Shown here one piece after another: positions 26,566 through 35,796 of a DNA stretch of 55,894 nucleotides (positions within the stretch are counted from its first letter, which is position 1; the number at the start of each line of letters is the position of its first letter). This stretch comes from Rugosibacter sp. (GTDB lineage Bacteria; Pseudomonadota; Gammaproteobacteria; Burkholderiales; Rhodocyclaceae): positions 1 through 55,894 of the forward strand of contig SCUZ01000073.1 in assembly GCA_004322535.1 (NCBI GenBank), read 5' to 3'. The position numbers were made by a program, and so were the translations under genes. The notes beneath the pieces were generated by a model. The model made no database searches, was not told the DNA's origin, and saw nothing but the letters and a program-made list of their open reading frames with translations.

Positions 26566-26976
26566 ATGTTTAATGCACTTCAAAACCCTTTGAGTCTGGT
26601 CGGCCGCCTGTTGCTGGCGTTTTTATTCCTTCCTGCCGGCATCGGCAAGGTTACCGGCTTTGCCGGAACGGTCGGCTATATTTCTTCCGTGGGCTTGCCT
26701 ATGCCCCAGATAGCTGCGGTGCTCGCCCTGACTATTGAAATTCTGGGTAGCATCGCCCTGATTACAGGGTTTGGTACTCGCATCGCCGCCTTGGTTCTGG
26801 CACTGTTTACTTTGGTGGCGTCGTTCTTTTTCCACAGTTATTGGGCTGCCCCGGCTGACCAGCAACTCATCCAGCAGTTGCTTTTCTTCAAGAACATTGC
26901 CATCGTGGGTGGATTGCTGACACTGGCTGCGTGGGGTGCAGGTGGCTGGAGCATCGATGCCCGGCGAAAGCCATGA
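26566..26976 (+). CDS. DoxX family membrane protein
   Basis: A 136-residue membrane protein with four predicted helices. It shows the DoxX pattern: GRLLLAFLFLPAGIGKVTGF in the first helix, then a second pair with ALTIEILGSIALITGFGTRIAALVLALFTLVASFFFH, and NIAIVGGLLTLAAWGAG near the end. The family includes subunits linked to thiosulfate:quinone oxidoreductase and proteins tied to oxidative-stress response, but most members, like this one beside a pirin, have no defined reaction. AAGGAG precedes the ATG. Confidence 0.92.
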   Translation: MFNALQNPLSLVGRLLLAFLFLPAGIGKVTGFAGTVGYISSVGLPMPQIAAVLALTIEILGSIALITGFGTRIAALVLALFTLVASFFFHSYWAAPADQQLIQQLLFFKNIAIVGGLLTLAAWGAGGWSIDARRKP

Positions 26977-27084
26977 GCTGGGCTTTATTGGTCGGCACCC
27001 GGTGGCGGATCGGCATCGATCAGCTGTGCTGCGATCAATGCATTTTTCAATGCAGGCGGTTTCTTGACGACTGAATTGACATCG

Positions 27085-28656
27085 TCAGGTGCGACGCCGT
27101 ATTGCCGGCAAGCAGGCCAGCATCGCCAGCAATAAAGCCAGCATATTCCCCCAGCGGGCATAAGGTGTCAGGCCGCTATAGCCCTGTGCGGTGACTGTCA
27201 GTGCGGCAATAGTGAAGGGCGGTAGCGCGGCGGCGACCATGCCGTTGGGGGTGATCATCGCGGTCATGCCGGTGTTCGTTGCGCGCAACATGGTGCGGCC
27301 GGTCTCAATCGCACGCATCCGGGCGATTTGCAGGTGTTGCGGTTGTGCCAGCGAATCGCCAAACCAGGCGGTGTTGGAAAGGTTGATGAGCAATGTGGCT
27401 TGCGGTAAGGCCGAGAGGATCTCTTCGCCAAAGATGTCTTCATAACAAATATTCGGGGCGATCTTTTGGTCGCCCAATATCAGCGGTGCTTGCCGCGCTG
27501 TGCCTGCGGTAAAGCTCGACATGGGGATGTTTGCGAGCTCAAAAAACCAGGAAAATCCGGGAGGCGCGTATTCGCCAAAAGGCACTAAATGCTGCTTGGC
27601 ATAGGCGCTCGGTTGTTCAGATAAGGATGTAGCAAAAGTCGGCATCCCAGGGGTACCCCCTGCAGGGCGTGCCAGCAACACGGCGCCATTGACATAACTG
27701 CCATCTCTTGTGGCAATGGGCGCACCGATCAGGGCTGCGCCATGGCGGGTGAATTCGCGCAGCACGCTAGGCGGCACTTCGTTGAAAAGTAGCGGCAGGG
27801 CGGTTTCTGGCAATACAGTGAGATCGGCCGGATGTTGCTGGGCAAGTTGCGTATAGGTGTTGATCGAAAGTGCCAGGCGGTTTGGATCCCACTTCAAACT
27901 TTGTGGCACATTGCCTTGTAGCAGCGCAACGGTGAGTGGTGCACCTGCAGGTTGCGTCCAGTCCATGTGGCGCAATAAGGCACCGCCAGCAAAGAACAGG
28001 ACGATAGCGAACCATGCCGGCAGCGATTTGCCACGCTTTTCGATGAGCACTGCGCCGAGGCCGCCAATCAGTGCAACGATAAAGCCAACACCATATACGC
28101 CGAGCACCGCGCCCCAGCCGGCCAACGGGCTGGGCGGACTTTGGGCATAGCCGACAGCAAGCCAGGGAAAGCCGGTGAACACCGTGCCGCGTAGCCATTC
28201 GCTGAGCGTCCATAAGCCGGCAAAAAGGAGCGCGCAATGCCAGGGTGCGGCGTGTCTTTGCCAGTGTGCAAACAGTCCGCCAGCAAGGGTGGGGAAGAGA
28301 GCCAGCGTTAGGCAGAACAGCAGGGTAGCAATGGCGGCTAGAGGCGCGGCCATGCCACCAAATTCATTCAAGCTGACATATATCCACGACACGCCGGTGA
28401 GAAAACAGCCCAAACCCCAAGCCAGGCCTAGCAGTGCGGTTTGCCGTGGCGAAGCGGCGCGCTGCCACAGCATGAATAACCCCATTAATGAAAAAGTCGG
28501 CGCTGGCCAGACGGCGAAGGGCGCAAAGCCGATGGTGCATAGCGCGCCTAGAAGAAGGGCGATAACCACACGAGGCGTATTAGTTAAGCGCTTGAAAAAA
28601 AATGCGGAAACGCGCGCGGCAACAGGGAAAGTCTGCAACGCGTCGCGGCCTTTCAT
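27085..28656 (-). CDS. lnt: Apolipoprotein N-acyltransferase
   Basis: Inner-membrane enzyme that adds the third acyl chain to lipoproteins such as the BamD and MltD-like proteins encoded in this window. The 523-residue protein has about six N-terminal helices, then a nitrilase-like domain whose catalytic Glu-Lys-Cys triad is visible in VLPETALPLL (Glu), LVPFGEYAP with a preceding Lys, and NICYEDIFGE (Cys). Its start overlaps the corC stop by four bases. The corC-lnt pair is universal in proteobacteria. Confidence 0.95.
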   Translation of the reverse strand: MKGRDALQTFPVAARVSAFFFKRLTNTPRVVIALLLGALCTIGFAPFAVWPAPTFSLMGLFMLWQRAASPRQTALLGLAWGLGCFLTGVSWIYVSLNEFGGMAAPLAAIATLLFCLTLALFPTLAGGLFAHWQRHAAPWHCALLFAGLWTLSEWLRGTVFTGFPWLAVGYAQSPPSPLAGWGAVLGVYGVGFIVALIGGLGAVLIEKRGKSLPAWFAIVLFFAGGALLRHMDWTQPAGAPLTVALLQGNVPQSLKWDPNRLALSINTYTQLAQQHPADLTVLPETALPLLFNEVPPSVLREFTRHGAALIGAPIATRDGSYVNGAVLLARPAGGTPGMPTFATSLSEQPSAYAKQHLVPFGEYAPPGFSWFFELANIPMSSFTAGTARQAPLILGDQKIAPNICYEDIFGEEILSALPQATLLINLSNTAWFGDSLAQPQHLQIARMRAIETGRTMLRATNTGMTAMITPNGMVAAALPPFTIAALTVTAQGYSGLTPYARWGNMLALLLAMLACLPAIRRRT

Positions 28657-29498
28657 TCTTCGGTAACGGTGAGCGGCAGGCCTTTTTGTGGATCGACCAG
28701 CAGGGTGTGCACACGGCGGCTATCGGCGCGCAGAATTTGAAAACGCAAGCCTTCAATGTCGATGACTTCATTGCGTTTGGGCAGGCGTCCGAGATGGTGA
28801 ATAACCAAACCGCCGACGGTATCGAAATGTTCATCAGAATAATTTGTACCAAAGGCCGCGTTGAAATCCTCGATTTCGGTAAGGGCTTTCACCCGGTAGC
28901 TGCCGCTGTTGTCCAACACGATGGTGCCTTCGGTTTCATCGAAATCGTATTCGTCTTCAATGTCGCCAACAATTTGCTCGAGCACATCTTCAATGGTCAC
29001 AATACCCGCCACGCCGCCATATTCATCGACCACGACCGCCATGTGATTGCGCGAGGCGCGAAATTCGCGTAACAGCACATTCAGGCGTTTTGATTCAGGG
29101 ATGAAAATTGCTGGCCGCAAGCTGCCACGCAGATCAAAGTCTTTGTCAGAAAAGTGACGCAGCAGATCTTTGGCGAGCAAAATGCCGATGACATCGTCTT
29201 TGCCTTCGCTAATGACGGGAAAACGGGAATGCGCAGTTGTTACCACCAGCTCGATGATTTTTTCAGGCGGGTCGTTGATTTCAACGAAATCCATTTGCGC
29301 GCGCGGCACCATGACGTCACGCACGGGCATATCGGCGACGGAAAGCGCACCTTCGATAATGGATAGTGCATCGGCATCCATTAAATGACGTTCAAACGCG
29401 TTATGCAGCAAATGCAGGAGTTGTTCGCGGTCTTCAGGTTCGCGCATCAAGAGCGAGGAAAGACGTTCAATCAGGCTCGGTCGACTGGAGGGGTCCAT
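28653..29498 (-). CDS. corC: CorC-type CBS-domain transporter accessory protein
   Basis: A 281-residue cytoplasmic protein of the HlyC/CorC family, historically linked to magnesium and cobalt efflux. It has two CBS domains (VPRAQMDFVEI onward and AVVVDEYGGVAGIVTIEDVLEQIVGDIEDEYD, about residues 65-190) and the C-terminal transporter-associated CorC_HlyC domain (FNAAFGTNYSDEHFDTVGGLV). It lies two bases after ybeY and overlaps lnt. Confidence 0.94.
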   Translation of the reverse strand: MDPSSRPSLIERLSSLLMREPEDREQLLHLLHNAFERHLMDADALSIIEGALSVADMPVRDVMVPRAQMDFVEINDPPEKIIELVVTTAHSRFPVISEGKDDVIGILLAKDLLRHFSDKDFDLRGSLRPAIFIPESKRLNVLLREFRASRNHMAVVVDEYGGVAGIVTIEDVLEQIVGDIEDEYDFDETEGTIVLDNSGSYRVKALTEIEDFNAAFGTNYSDEHFDTVGGLVIHHLGRLPKRNEVIDIEGLRFQILRADSRRVHTLLVDPQKGLPLTVTEE

Positions 29499-29500
29499 AG

Positions 29501-29947
29501 TTAGCAGTAAGGATCGGGATAGCTCAAGAGGCTTAAAATCTCGCGCTCACGTGTTTCCATGAGGGCTGCATCCGCAGCGCTGGTTTCGTGATCAAAACCT
29601 TGCAGATGCAGAATACCATGCACGATGAGATGTGCGAAGTGCGCTTCTGGTTGTTTGTTTTGTTCAGCGGCTTCACGCAGCACCACGGAAGAACAAACGA
29701 CCAGATCGCCGTGAAGCATGGGCTCATGCTGGTAAGGAAACGACAACACATTGGTGGCGTAATCTTTGCCGCGCCATTGCCGATTGAGGTTTTGTCCTTC
29801 GTTAACATCCACAAAACGAATGGTGATTGCAGCTGGCAAGGTGCAGACCGCACGCACCCAGCGCCGCACCTGGGTGCGTGCAGGGGCGCCATTTTTGCCG
29901 CCGGGATATTGCACGGCCAGATGAAGTTCAGGGAGTCGCCGCGCCAT
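29501..29947 (-). CDS. ybeY: Endoribonuclease YbeY (rRNA maturation factor)
   Basis: Metal-dependent RNase for 16S rRNA 3' processing and ribosome quality control. The 148-residue protein contains the conserved [19 protein letters not shown] block and the zinc motif [11 protein letters not shown] (three His). The ATG at 29947 overlaps the phoH 3' end by 20 bases. Normal length. Confidence 0.95.
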   Translation of the reverse strand: MARRLPELHLAVQYPGGKNGAPARTQVRRWVRAVCTLPAAITIRFVDVNEGQNLNRQWRGKDYATNVLSFPYQHEPMLHGDLVVCSSVVLREAAEQNKQPEAHFAHLIVHGILHLQGFDHETSAADAALMETREREILSLLSYPDPYC

Positions 29948-30860
29948 GTTTTTTGTAGGCTTTAACGATGCGCATTACCACCGGTTGGCAAACAACGTCA
30001 TCGGCTGAAAAATCAGTAAAGGCCAGACCCGATACACCCGTCAAGACTTGGCGGGCTTCCACCAAGCCGGACTTTTCTCCGGCAGGAAGATTAATCCGGT
30101 TTATATCCCCAGTAATGACTGCTTTGGTGCCTACGCCAATTCGGGTAAGAAACATTTTCATTTCCTGCGGTGTCGTATTTTGAGCTTCATCCATCACAAT
30201 GAATGCGTGATTGAGCGTGCGGCCTTGCAGGTATTTCAGCGGAGACACTTCGATTTGTTGTTTTTTGCAGAGTTTGGTTGTTTTCTCAAATCCGATGAGA
30301 TCATGCAGCACATCATAAAGCGGGCGTAAAGAAGGGGTGATTTTTTGGGACAATTCCCAAGGCGATAGACAGCAAAATTTTTCTGCTGATGGACGAACCA
30401 GGATAATACGCTTGACTTCATCACGCGCCAGCGTATCCACAGCGGCTGAGATCGCCAGATACATTTTGCCTGTGTCTGCAGGCCCTATGCCAAAGGTAAC
30501 GTCGTGGGTTTGAATGTTTTTGAGGTAAGCCGCCTGATTGGGTGTATGCCCATGGAGACTCTTGGACCGTTTAGGCTCAATTTCAGTCGGCTCGATTGCC
30601 TGGCCTGTGCTTTCCTGTGTGCGGTGATTCATTTCGATCAGATTCTGCTGAAGATCTTCTAGGGACAGCGGCTGGCTTGCCAGAATGTAGAGGTTCTGCA
30701 GAAATTCAGCAGCCAGCGCAGATAGCTCGGCATTGCCGCTGATGCGCAACTGCCCCCCTCGACGAGCAACGGCGACATTGAAATGGGTCTCGATATGGCG
30801 CAGATTCTCATCTAGCGGGCCACATAGGTTTTGCAGCAGCTGCTTGTCTGGCGGCTGCAA
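29928..30860 (-). CDS. phoH: PhoH-family protein with altered Walker A and neighbouring motifs
   Basis: Normally a cytoplasmic PhoH/YbeZ ATPase that works with YbeY in RNA metabolism, and it is encoded just upstream of ybeY as usual. The N-terminal KH-like region and most of the ATPase core are clear ([37 protein letters not shown]). But the P-loop reads GPADTGKM (126-133) where the family has GPAGTGKT, so the Mg-binding Thr is Met. The VEAGE-LGFLPGD block is changed and two residues shorter ([14 protein letters not shown]), and VRHP is VCQP. The frame is intact at 310 residues. ATP hydrolysis is probably impaired; see findings. Confidence 0.9.
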   Translation of the reverse strand: MQPPDKQLLQNLCGPLDENLRHIETHFNVAVARRGGQLRISGNAELSALAAEFLQNLYILASQPLSLEDLQQNLIEMNHRTQESTGQAIEPTEIEPKRSKSLHGHTPNQAAYLKNIQTHDVTFGIGPADTGKMYLAISAAVDTLARDEVKRIILVRPSAEKFCCLSPWELSQKITPSLRPLYDVLHDLIGFEKTTKLCKKQQIEVSPLKYLQGRTLNHAFIVMDEAQNTTPQEMKMFLTRIGVGTKAVITGDINRINLPAGEKSGLVEARQVLTGVSGLAFTDFSADDVVCQPVVMRIVKAYKKHGAATP

Positions 30861-31025
30861 GGTAATAGCAAGATGGCGCGATGGGGTATTCAGAACCTGT
30901 ACTCTCGCATGATGAGACGCTTTAAGTTACTTTGAGCAATACAACTTTGCCCTTGGTCTGTCGCCAGGCCTGCTACTTTGCAAGTACCGCAGAATGCCGA
31001 TTCGTATCAGCATTTTTCATTTAAT

Positions 31026-31102
31026 TGGTGCGCCCGGAGAGATTCGAACTCCCTACCCCTTGGTTCGTAGCCAAGTACTCTATCCAGATGAGCTACGGGC
31101 GC
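31026..31102 (-). tRNA. tRNA-Arg, anticodon ACG
   Basis: A complete 77-base cloverleaf including encoded CCA. The acceptor stem GCGCCCG pairs with CGGGCGC; the D-arm is GCTC...GAGT type; the anticodon stem CTTGG/CCAAG closes CTACGAA, anticodon ACG (read as ICG, for CGU/CGC/CGA); the T-loop is TTCGAAT. It lies between phoH and the peptide transporter operon and is transcribed leftward. Confidence 0.97.
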
Positions 31103-31252
31103 TAAAGAGGTGAAGATTATACGCAGGAAATTGAAAAATTTGGCGACTATTTGGCGGCAGGGGATGAAAAGTGGAAAAGGGGTACGCACACGATGTGCAG
31201 CACCACTGCCAATGCATCGCCAAGCTGGGGCGGCAGTGTATATTTCGCTCCG

Positions 31253-32239
31253 ATGCTTGCCTACATCATTCGCCGTCTTTTATATGCTGTACCGATTTTG
31301 CTCGGAGTGAATCTGATCACCTTCGTGCTGTTCTTTGTCGTCAATTCGCCAGACGATATGGCGCGTATGCAATTAGGGATCAAGCGCGTCACGCCTGAAG
31401 CGATCCAGAAGTGGAAAGCCGAGCGCGGCTACGATCAACCGCTCATCTGGAATGCCACTGCGGCCGGTTCAGCGGGCATGGCGCACCTGACAGAAACGGT
31501 ATTTTTCAATAAGTCGATGCGCATGTTCGCGGGCGACTTTGGCCGTGCGGATGATGGCCGTGATATTGCCAGCGAAATCAAGCATCGGGCGGGGCCGAGC
31601 TTGGCTATTGCAGTGCCGACCTTTATTCTGGGGCTGGGTGTGGCGATTGCCTTTGCCTTGTTGCTGGTATTTTTTCGCGCGACACGAGCGGATTTTTTCG
31701 GCGTCGTGCTGTGTGTTGCCATGATGTCTGTTTCAGGCTTGTTCTACATTATTGGTGGCCAATGGCTGGTAGCCAAAGTGTGGCATTGGGTTCCCATTTC
31801 AGGGTATGCCACGGGGTTCACGGCAGCAAAGTTTCTTGTTCTGCCGGTGTTTATCGGGGTCATTGCCGGGCTAGGGGCGTCTGCACGCTGGTATCGCACG
31901 ATCTTTCTGGAAGAAATCACCCGCGATTACGTGCGTACCGCGCGTGCCAAAGGCGCGTCTGAAGCGGCGGTTCTGTTTCGCCATGTGCTGCGCAATGCCA
32001 TGATTCCGATTCTGACAGGTGTCGTGGCAGTGATTCCCACGCTATTCATGGGCAGCCTGCTGACGGAATCATTCTTTGGCATTCCGGGTCTGGGTAGCTA
32101 CACCATTGAAGCGATTAACGCGCAGGACTTTGCTGTGGTGCGCGCAATGGTGTTTATTGGTTCAGTCCTGTATATCCTGGGTTTGCTGGCCACGGATATT
32201 TCTTACACCCTGGCTGATCCGCGGGTGAGCTTGAAATGA
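31253..32239 (+). CDS. Oligopeptide-type ABC transporter permease, first subunit (DppB/YejB-like)
   Basis: Inner-membrane permease of a peptide or nickel-type ABC importer. It starts MLAYIIRRLLYAVPILLGVNLITF, the standard opening of the DppB/OppB family, and has six helices. The cytoplasmic EAA loop reads EEITRDYVRTARAKGASEAAVLFRHVLRNA. A large periplasmic segment follows helix 1. 328 residues from the ATG at 31253; the frame is open to 31151 but those residues have no family match. Three genes follow in tight order (second permease, fused ATPase). No substrate-binding protein gene is upstream, where a tRNA lies instead. Confidence 0.92.
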   Translation: MLAYIIRRLLYAVPILLGVNLITFVLFFVVNSPDDMARMQLGIKRVTPEAIQKWKAERGYDQPLIWNATAAGSAGMAHLTETVFFNKSMRMFAGDFGRADDGRDIASEIKHRAGPSLAIAVPTFILGLGVAIAFALLLVFFRATRADFFGVVLCVAMMSVSGLFYIIGGQWLVAKVWHWVPISGYATGFTAAKFLVLPVFIGVIAGLGASARWYRTIFLEEITRDYVRTARAKGASEAAVLFRHVLRNAMIPILTGVVAVIPTLFMGSLLTESFFGIPGLGSYTIEAINAQDFAVVRAMVFIGSVLYILGLLATDISYTLADPRVSLK

Positions 32240-32257
32240 GTTTTCAATGAGTTTTCA

Positions 32258-33748
32258 ATGATGTCACTGCCATTTCAAGTGGTTGTATTGTGGTCTGACG
32301 CCTTGTTTTTCGGCTTGGTCACGGCGGTTGTCATGCTCGGTATGTGGGCCCGACGACAAGCGCCGTTGCGTCACTCCTGGGCGCGGGTGGCTAGCGACAA
32401 AGTCGCGATGGTTTCCGCGACCGTACTGGCTGCGTTTTTATTCGTTGGGGTGCTGGATTCACTGCATTACCGTGCTCGGCTGGATGCAGCCCCGGGCCAG
32501 GCTGTGGCGCAAAAAATAAACTATGCCGTCGAGGTGAATTCTTTACTGGATGTTTTGCTTGCCCCCTTGCGGTTACATCCCGAGAAAACCTATTCAGCGC
32601 CGCTGGCAACGCATTTGTTTTCCAAAGAACCTTTGCCCGGCTCGATTGAGCGCGGCTTTCCGCGTTTGACATGGGGTGGGGCGCATCTGGGGTATGCGTT
32701 GGAACATCGCACGATAGATATCGTGCAACGTAGTGCGCTGGGTGCGGCAGGGGGGCTGCTGCTGTGGCTGGGCTTGATGTCAGTGATGCGCCTTCGCTTT
32801 AAGCGACAAGGTCAGGCAATTGAAAGCGCGCAAAAACCCGGCGCTGGTGAAGCCACCATGTCACAAGGCGGTCGAGCAATAAACGCTCTCCTCGCCGTAG
32901 CGGATGGTGATGCGGCGAGAAAGTCTTCTCGGCGTGTGGCAAGCCATGCCACGCTGCTTACCCTGCTGGTGTTATTTCTGATCATGGGCGTCACCATGGC
33001 GCTGGGCAGTGGCTATCACGTGTTGGGGACCGACAAAGTGGGGCAGGACGTGCTGTATCTTTCGCTCAAAAGCATACGCACGGGTTTATTGATTGGCACA
33101 CTCACCACGCTGGTGATGCTGCCTGTGGCCGTGCTGCTGGGCATTTTGGCGGGCTATCTGGGCGGCTGGGTAGATGATGTGATCCAGTATGCATATACCA
33201 CGCTGAATTCCATCCCCGGTGTGCTGCTCATTGCTGCAGCGGTGCTGATGATGCAAGTGGTGATCGACACCCACCCGGATTGGTTTGTCACCTCGGCCGA
33301 GCGGGCCGATGCGCGGCTGTTGGCCTTGTGCCTGATTCTTGGCATGACCAGCTGGACAGGGCTGGCACGCTTGCTGCGCGGGGAGACGCTCAAGTTGCGC
33401 GAACTTGAGTTTGTTCAGGCCGCGCGTGCTTTTGGGGTCAGTCATTTCGCCATCATGCAACGTCATATTCTGCCGAATTTGATGCATATCGTACTCATTG
33501 CCCTGGTGATGGATTTTTCCGGGCTGGTGCTGGCTGAAGCGGTGCTCTCGTATGTCGGGGTCGGGGTTGATCCGGCCACTATCTCTTTTGGCACCATGAT
33601 CAATGCCGCGCGCATGGAATTAGCCCGCGACCCCATGGTGTGGTGGTCGCTGGCGGCGGCATTTACCTTCATGTTTATTTTGGTGCTGGCAGCCAACCTG
33701 TTGACCGATGCCGTGCGCGATGCCTTCGACCCAAGGACTGCGGCATGA
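32258..33748 (+). CDS. Oligopeptide-type ABC transporter permease, second subunit (DppC/YejE-like), with long N-terminal extension
   Basis: Partner permease of the importer. The C-terminal about 290 residues are standard: GTDKVGQDVLYLSLKSIRTGLLIG, the helix set, and the EAA loop LRGETLKLRELEFVQAARAFGVSHFAIMQRHILPN. The first about 210 residues are longer than in DppC (about 300 in total): they hold two extra helices, a periplasmic stretch and a linker, so the protein is 496 residues. The start lies after two copies of an 11-base repeat; ATGs at 32258 and 32261 are both possible. Its stop overlaps the ATPase start. Confidence 0.9.
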   Translation: MMSLPFQVVVLWSDALFFGLVTAVVMLGMWARRQAPLRHSWARVASDKVAMVSATVLAAFLFVGVLDSLHYRARLDAAPGQAVAQKINYAVEVNSLLDVLLAPLRLHPEKTYSAPLATHLFSKEPLPGSIERGFPRLTWGGAHLGYALEHRTIDIVQRSALGAAGGLLLWLGLMSVMRLRFKRQGQAIESAQKPGAGEATMSQGGRAINALLAVADGDAARKSSRRVASHATLLTLLVLFLIMGVTMALGSGYHVLGTDKVGQDVLYLSLKSIRTGLLIGTLTTLVMLPVAVLLGILAGYLGGWVDDVIQYAYTTLNSIPGVLLIAAAVLMMQVVIDTHPDWFVTSAERADARLLALCLILGMTSWTGLARLLRGETLKLRELEFVQAARAFGVSHFAIMQRHILPNLMHIVLIALVMDFSGLVLAEAVLSYVGVGVDPATISFGTMINAARMELARDPMVWWSLAAAFTFMFILVLAANLLTDAVRDAFDPRTAA

Positions 33749-35796
33749 GTTTGTTGAGGGTAAGCAATCTGGTCATCGACATTGGTGTGGCGTGCCCGGT
33801 AGATGGCGTTTCATTTTCGATTGAGGCGGGCGAATGCTTTGCGCTGCTGGGTGAATCCGGTTGCGGCAAATCCATGACGGCGCTGGGCTTGATGCGCCTT
33901 TTGCCACCCGGCGCGCGCGTAAGCCAAGGGCAAGTCGAGTTTGCCGGTACTCAATTACTCGCGTTGCCGGAAAATCGCATGCGCCAGGTGCGTGGCGGCG
34001 GCATCGGCATGATTTTCCAGGAACCGGCCACCAGCTTGAATCCGGTGATGCGAATCGGGCATCAGATTGGTGAAGCACTGGCCCTGCATGAGCAGCTGCA
34101 AGGCGTGGCGGCGCGTGCTCGTGCGGTTGAGCTGCTTATGCAAGTGGGCATTCCTGACCCCGTGCGGCGATTGGATGAGTTTCCTTTTCAGCTGTCTGGT
34201 GGCATGAAACAACGGGTGATGATCGCCATGGCCTTGGCCGGGCGGCCGCGCTTGTTGATTGCGGATGAACCGACCACGGCACTGGATGTCACGATTCAAG
34301 CGCAAGTGCTGGATGTGCTGGATGCCTTGCGCCGCAAGCAGGGCATGGCTGTTTTGTTGATTAGCCATGATCTGGGCGTGGTGGCGCGCATGGCAGATCG
34401 AGTGGGTGTGATGTATGCCGGACAGTTGGTCGAGGAAGCCCCGCGCGCGCGGTTTTTCGCGCATCCTGCACACCCGTATTCAGTTCGGCTGTTTTCCGCC
34501 TTGCCTGATCCGGCAAGGCGCGGCGCAAACTTGGCCACCATACCGGGCAATGTTCCGCCTGCCGAGACGCACCATGTCGGGTGTCGCTTTGTTGAGCGAT
34601 GTCCCGAAGCGCTAGCGCAATGCCGCGAGGCTGCTCCCGCGTGGCGGGCAGTTAATGCCGATCAGCGCATGCGATGTGTTCTTGAGCGTTCACCTGGCAT
34701 AGAAAAAGTCGGTACCTCAAGGGGACTTCCTGCGGGGCGCGCTGATGATGCGCCGCGCAGCTTTGAATCCTTTTCTGGACAGTCCCCTTCCGGGACGGCG
34801 GCAGAAGGTGATCACGACACAATGGTTCCACCCTTGCTTAGTGTCAATGATCTGCGTGTGCATTTCCCTATTCGCCGCGGTCTGCTGCAACGCACGGTGG
34901 GGCATGTGCGTGCCGTTGATGGCATCTCGCTGCAACTTCAAGCTGGGCGCACCTTGGCGTTGGTGGGTGAATCCGGCTGTGGCAAAACAACGGCTGGCAA
35001 AGCGATACTGCAACTCGTGTCGCCCACCTCAGGACAAGTGCACCTGAAGGGTCAGTTGCTCGTCGGCTTATCCACCAGTGAATTGCGTCCTTTGCGCGCG
35101 CAGATGCAGATGATTTTTCAAGACCCTTTTGCCTCACTCAACCCCCGCATGCGCGTAGGCGACATCATTACCGAAGGCATGCGCACATTGGGCTTGGCAG
35201 CGGGCAGGGAAAAAAAATCGGCAGAGCGCGTTGCTGAACTGCTGGGGCGCGTGGGTTTAGCGGCCGAGATGGCGAGCCGCTATCCGCACGAGTTTTCTGG
35301 CGGCCAGCGGCAGCGGATTGCCATTGCTCGCGCGCTTGCGGTTAATCCGTCATTATTGGTTTGCGATGAGCCTACCAGCGCACTGGATGTGTCGGTGCAG
35401 GCGCAGATATTGAATCTGCTGGCGCAGTTACAGCGCGAACAGCAGCTGGCTTTCTTGTTTATCACCCACAACATTGCAGTAGTGGATTATCTGGCGCATG
35501 AAGTCGCTGTGATGTATCTCGGCAGAATTGTCGAGCGTGGTACCACTGATGAAGTATTGCGCAATCCCCAGCACCCTTACACCCAGGCACTTTTAGCCGC
35601 CGTGTTGCCTGTGCATGGGCCGCTTGTTGTCATGACCCGGCTCACCGGCGAGATGCCATCGGCCGCCAAACCGCCCCAAGGATGCCACTTTCACCCGCGC
35701 TGCCCACATGCGGATGCGGCATGCCGCACAACCGATCCGGCGGAAGTCATGATCAGCGCGACGCATGGCGCGTGCTGTTTGAAACTAAAAGATTAA
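33745..35796 (+). CDS. Fused peptide ABC transporter ATPase (DppD-DppF type)
   Basis: A single 683-residue chain holding both ATPase domains of an oligopeptide importer, as in E. coli YejF. Domain 1 (about 1-320) has Walker A GESGCGKS, signature LSGGMKQR and Walker [13 protein letters not shown], and ends in the peptide-transporter C-terminal motif with Cys residues ([15 protein letters not shown]). Domain 2 (about 360-683) has [28 protein letters not shown] and its own Cys motif ([14 protein letters not shown]). Those Cys sets may hold an iron-sulfur cluster as seen in DppD/DppF. The ATG at 33745 overlaps the permease stop. Its 3' end overlaps the convergent mltD by four bases. Confidence 0.93.
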   Translation: MSLLRVSNLVIDIGVACPVDGVSFSIEAGECFALLGESGCGKSMTALGLMRLLPPGARVSQGQVEFAGTQLLALPENRMRQVRGGGIGMIFQEPATSLNPVMRIGHQIGEALALHEQLQGVAARARAVELLMQVGIPDPVRRLDEFPFQLSGGMKQRVMIAMALAGRPRLLIADEPTTALDVTIQAQVLDVLDALRRKQGMAVLLISHDLGVVARMADRVGVMYAGQLVEEAPRARFFAHPAHPYSVRLFSALPDPARRGANLATIPGNVPPAETHHVGCRFVERCPEALAQCREAAPAWRAVNADQRMRCVLERSPGIEKVGTSRGLPAGRADDAPRSFESFSGQSPSGTAAEGDHDTMVPPLLSVNDLRVHFPIRRGLLQRTVGHVRAVDGISLQLQAGRTLALVGESGCGKTTAGKAILQLVSPTSGQVHLKGQLLVGLSTSELRPLRAQMQMIFQDPFASLNPRMRVGDIITEGMRTLGLAAGREKKSAERVAELLGRVGLAAEMASRYPHEFSGGQRQRIAIARALAVNPSLLVCDEPTSALDVSVQAQILNLLAQLQREQQLAFLFITHNIAVVDYLAHEVAVMYLGRIVERGTTDEVLRNPQHPYTQALLAAVLPVHGPLVVMTRLTGEMPSAAKPPQGCHFHPRCPHADAACRTTDPAEVMISATHGACCLKLKD

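Noticed and set aside
26985-27130. Protein-like minus-strand reading past the lnt stop (GVAPDDVNSVVKKPPALKNA...)
   Set aside because: It reads like a protein tail but has no start codon in frame near it and would need a shift out of lnt; kept as a curiosity only.
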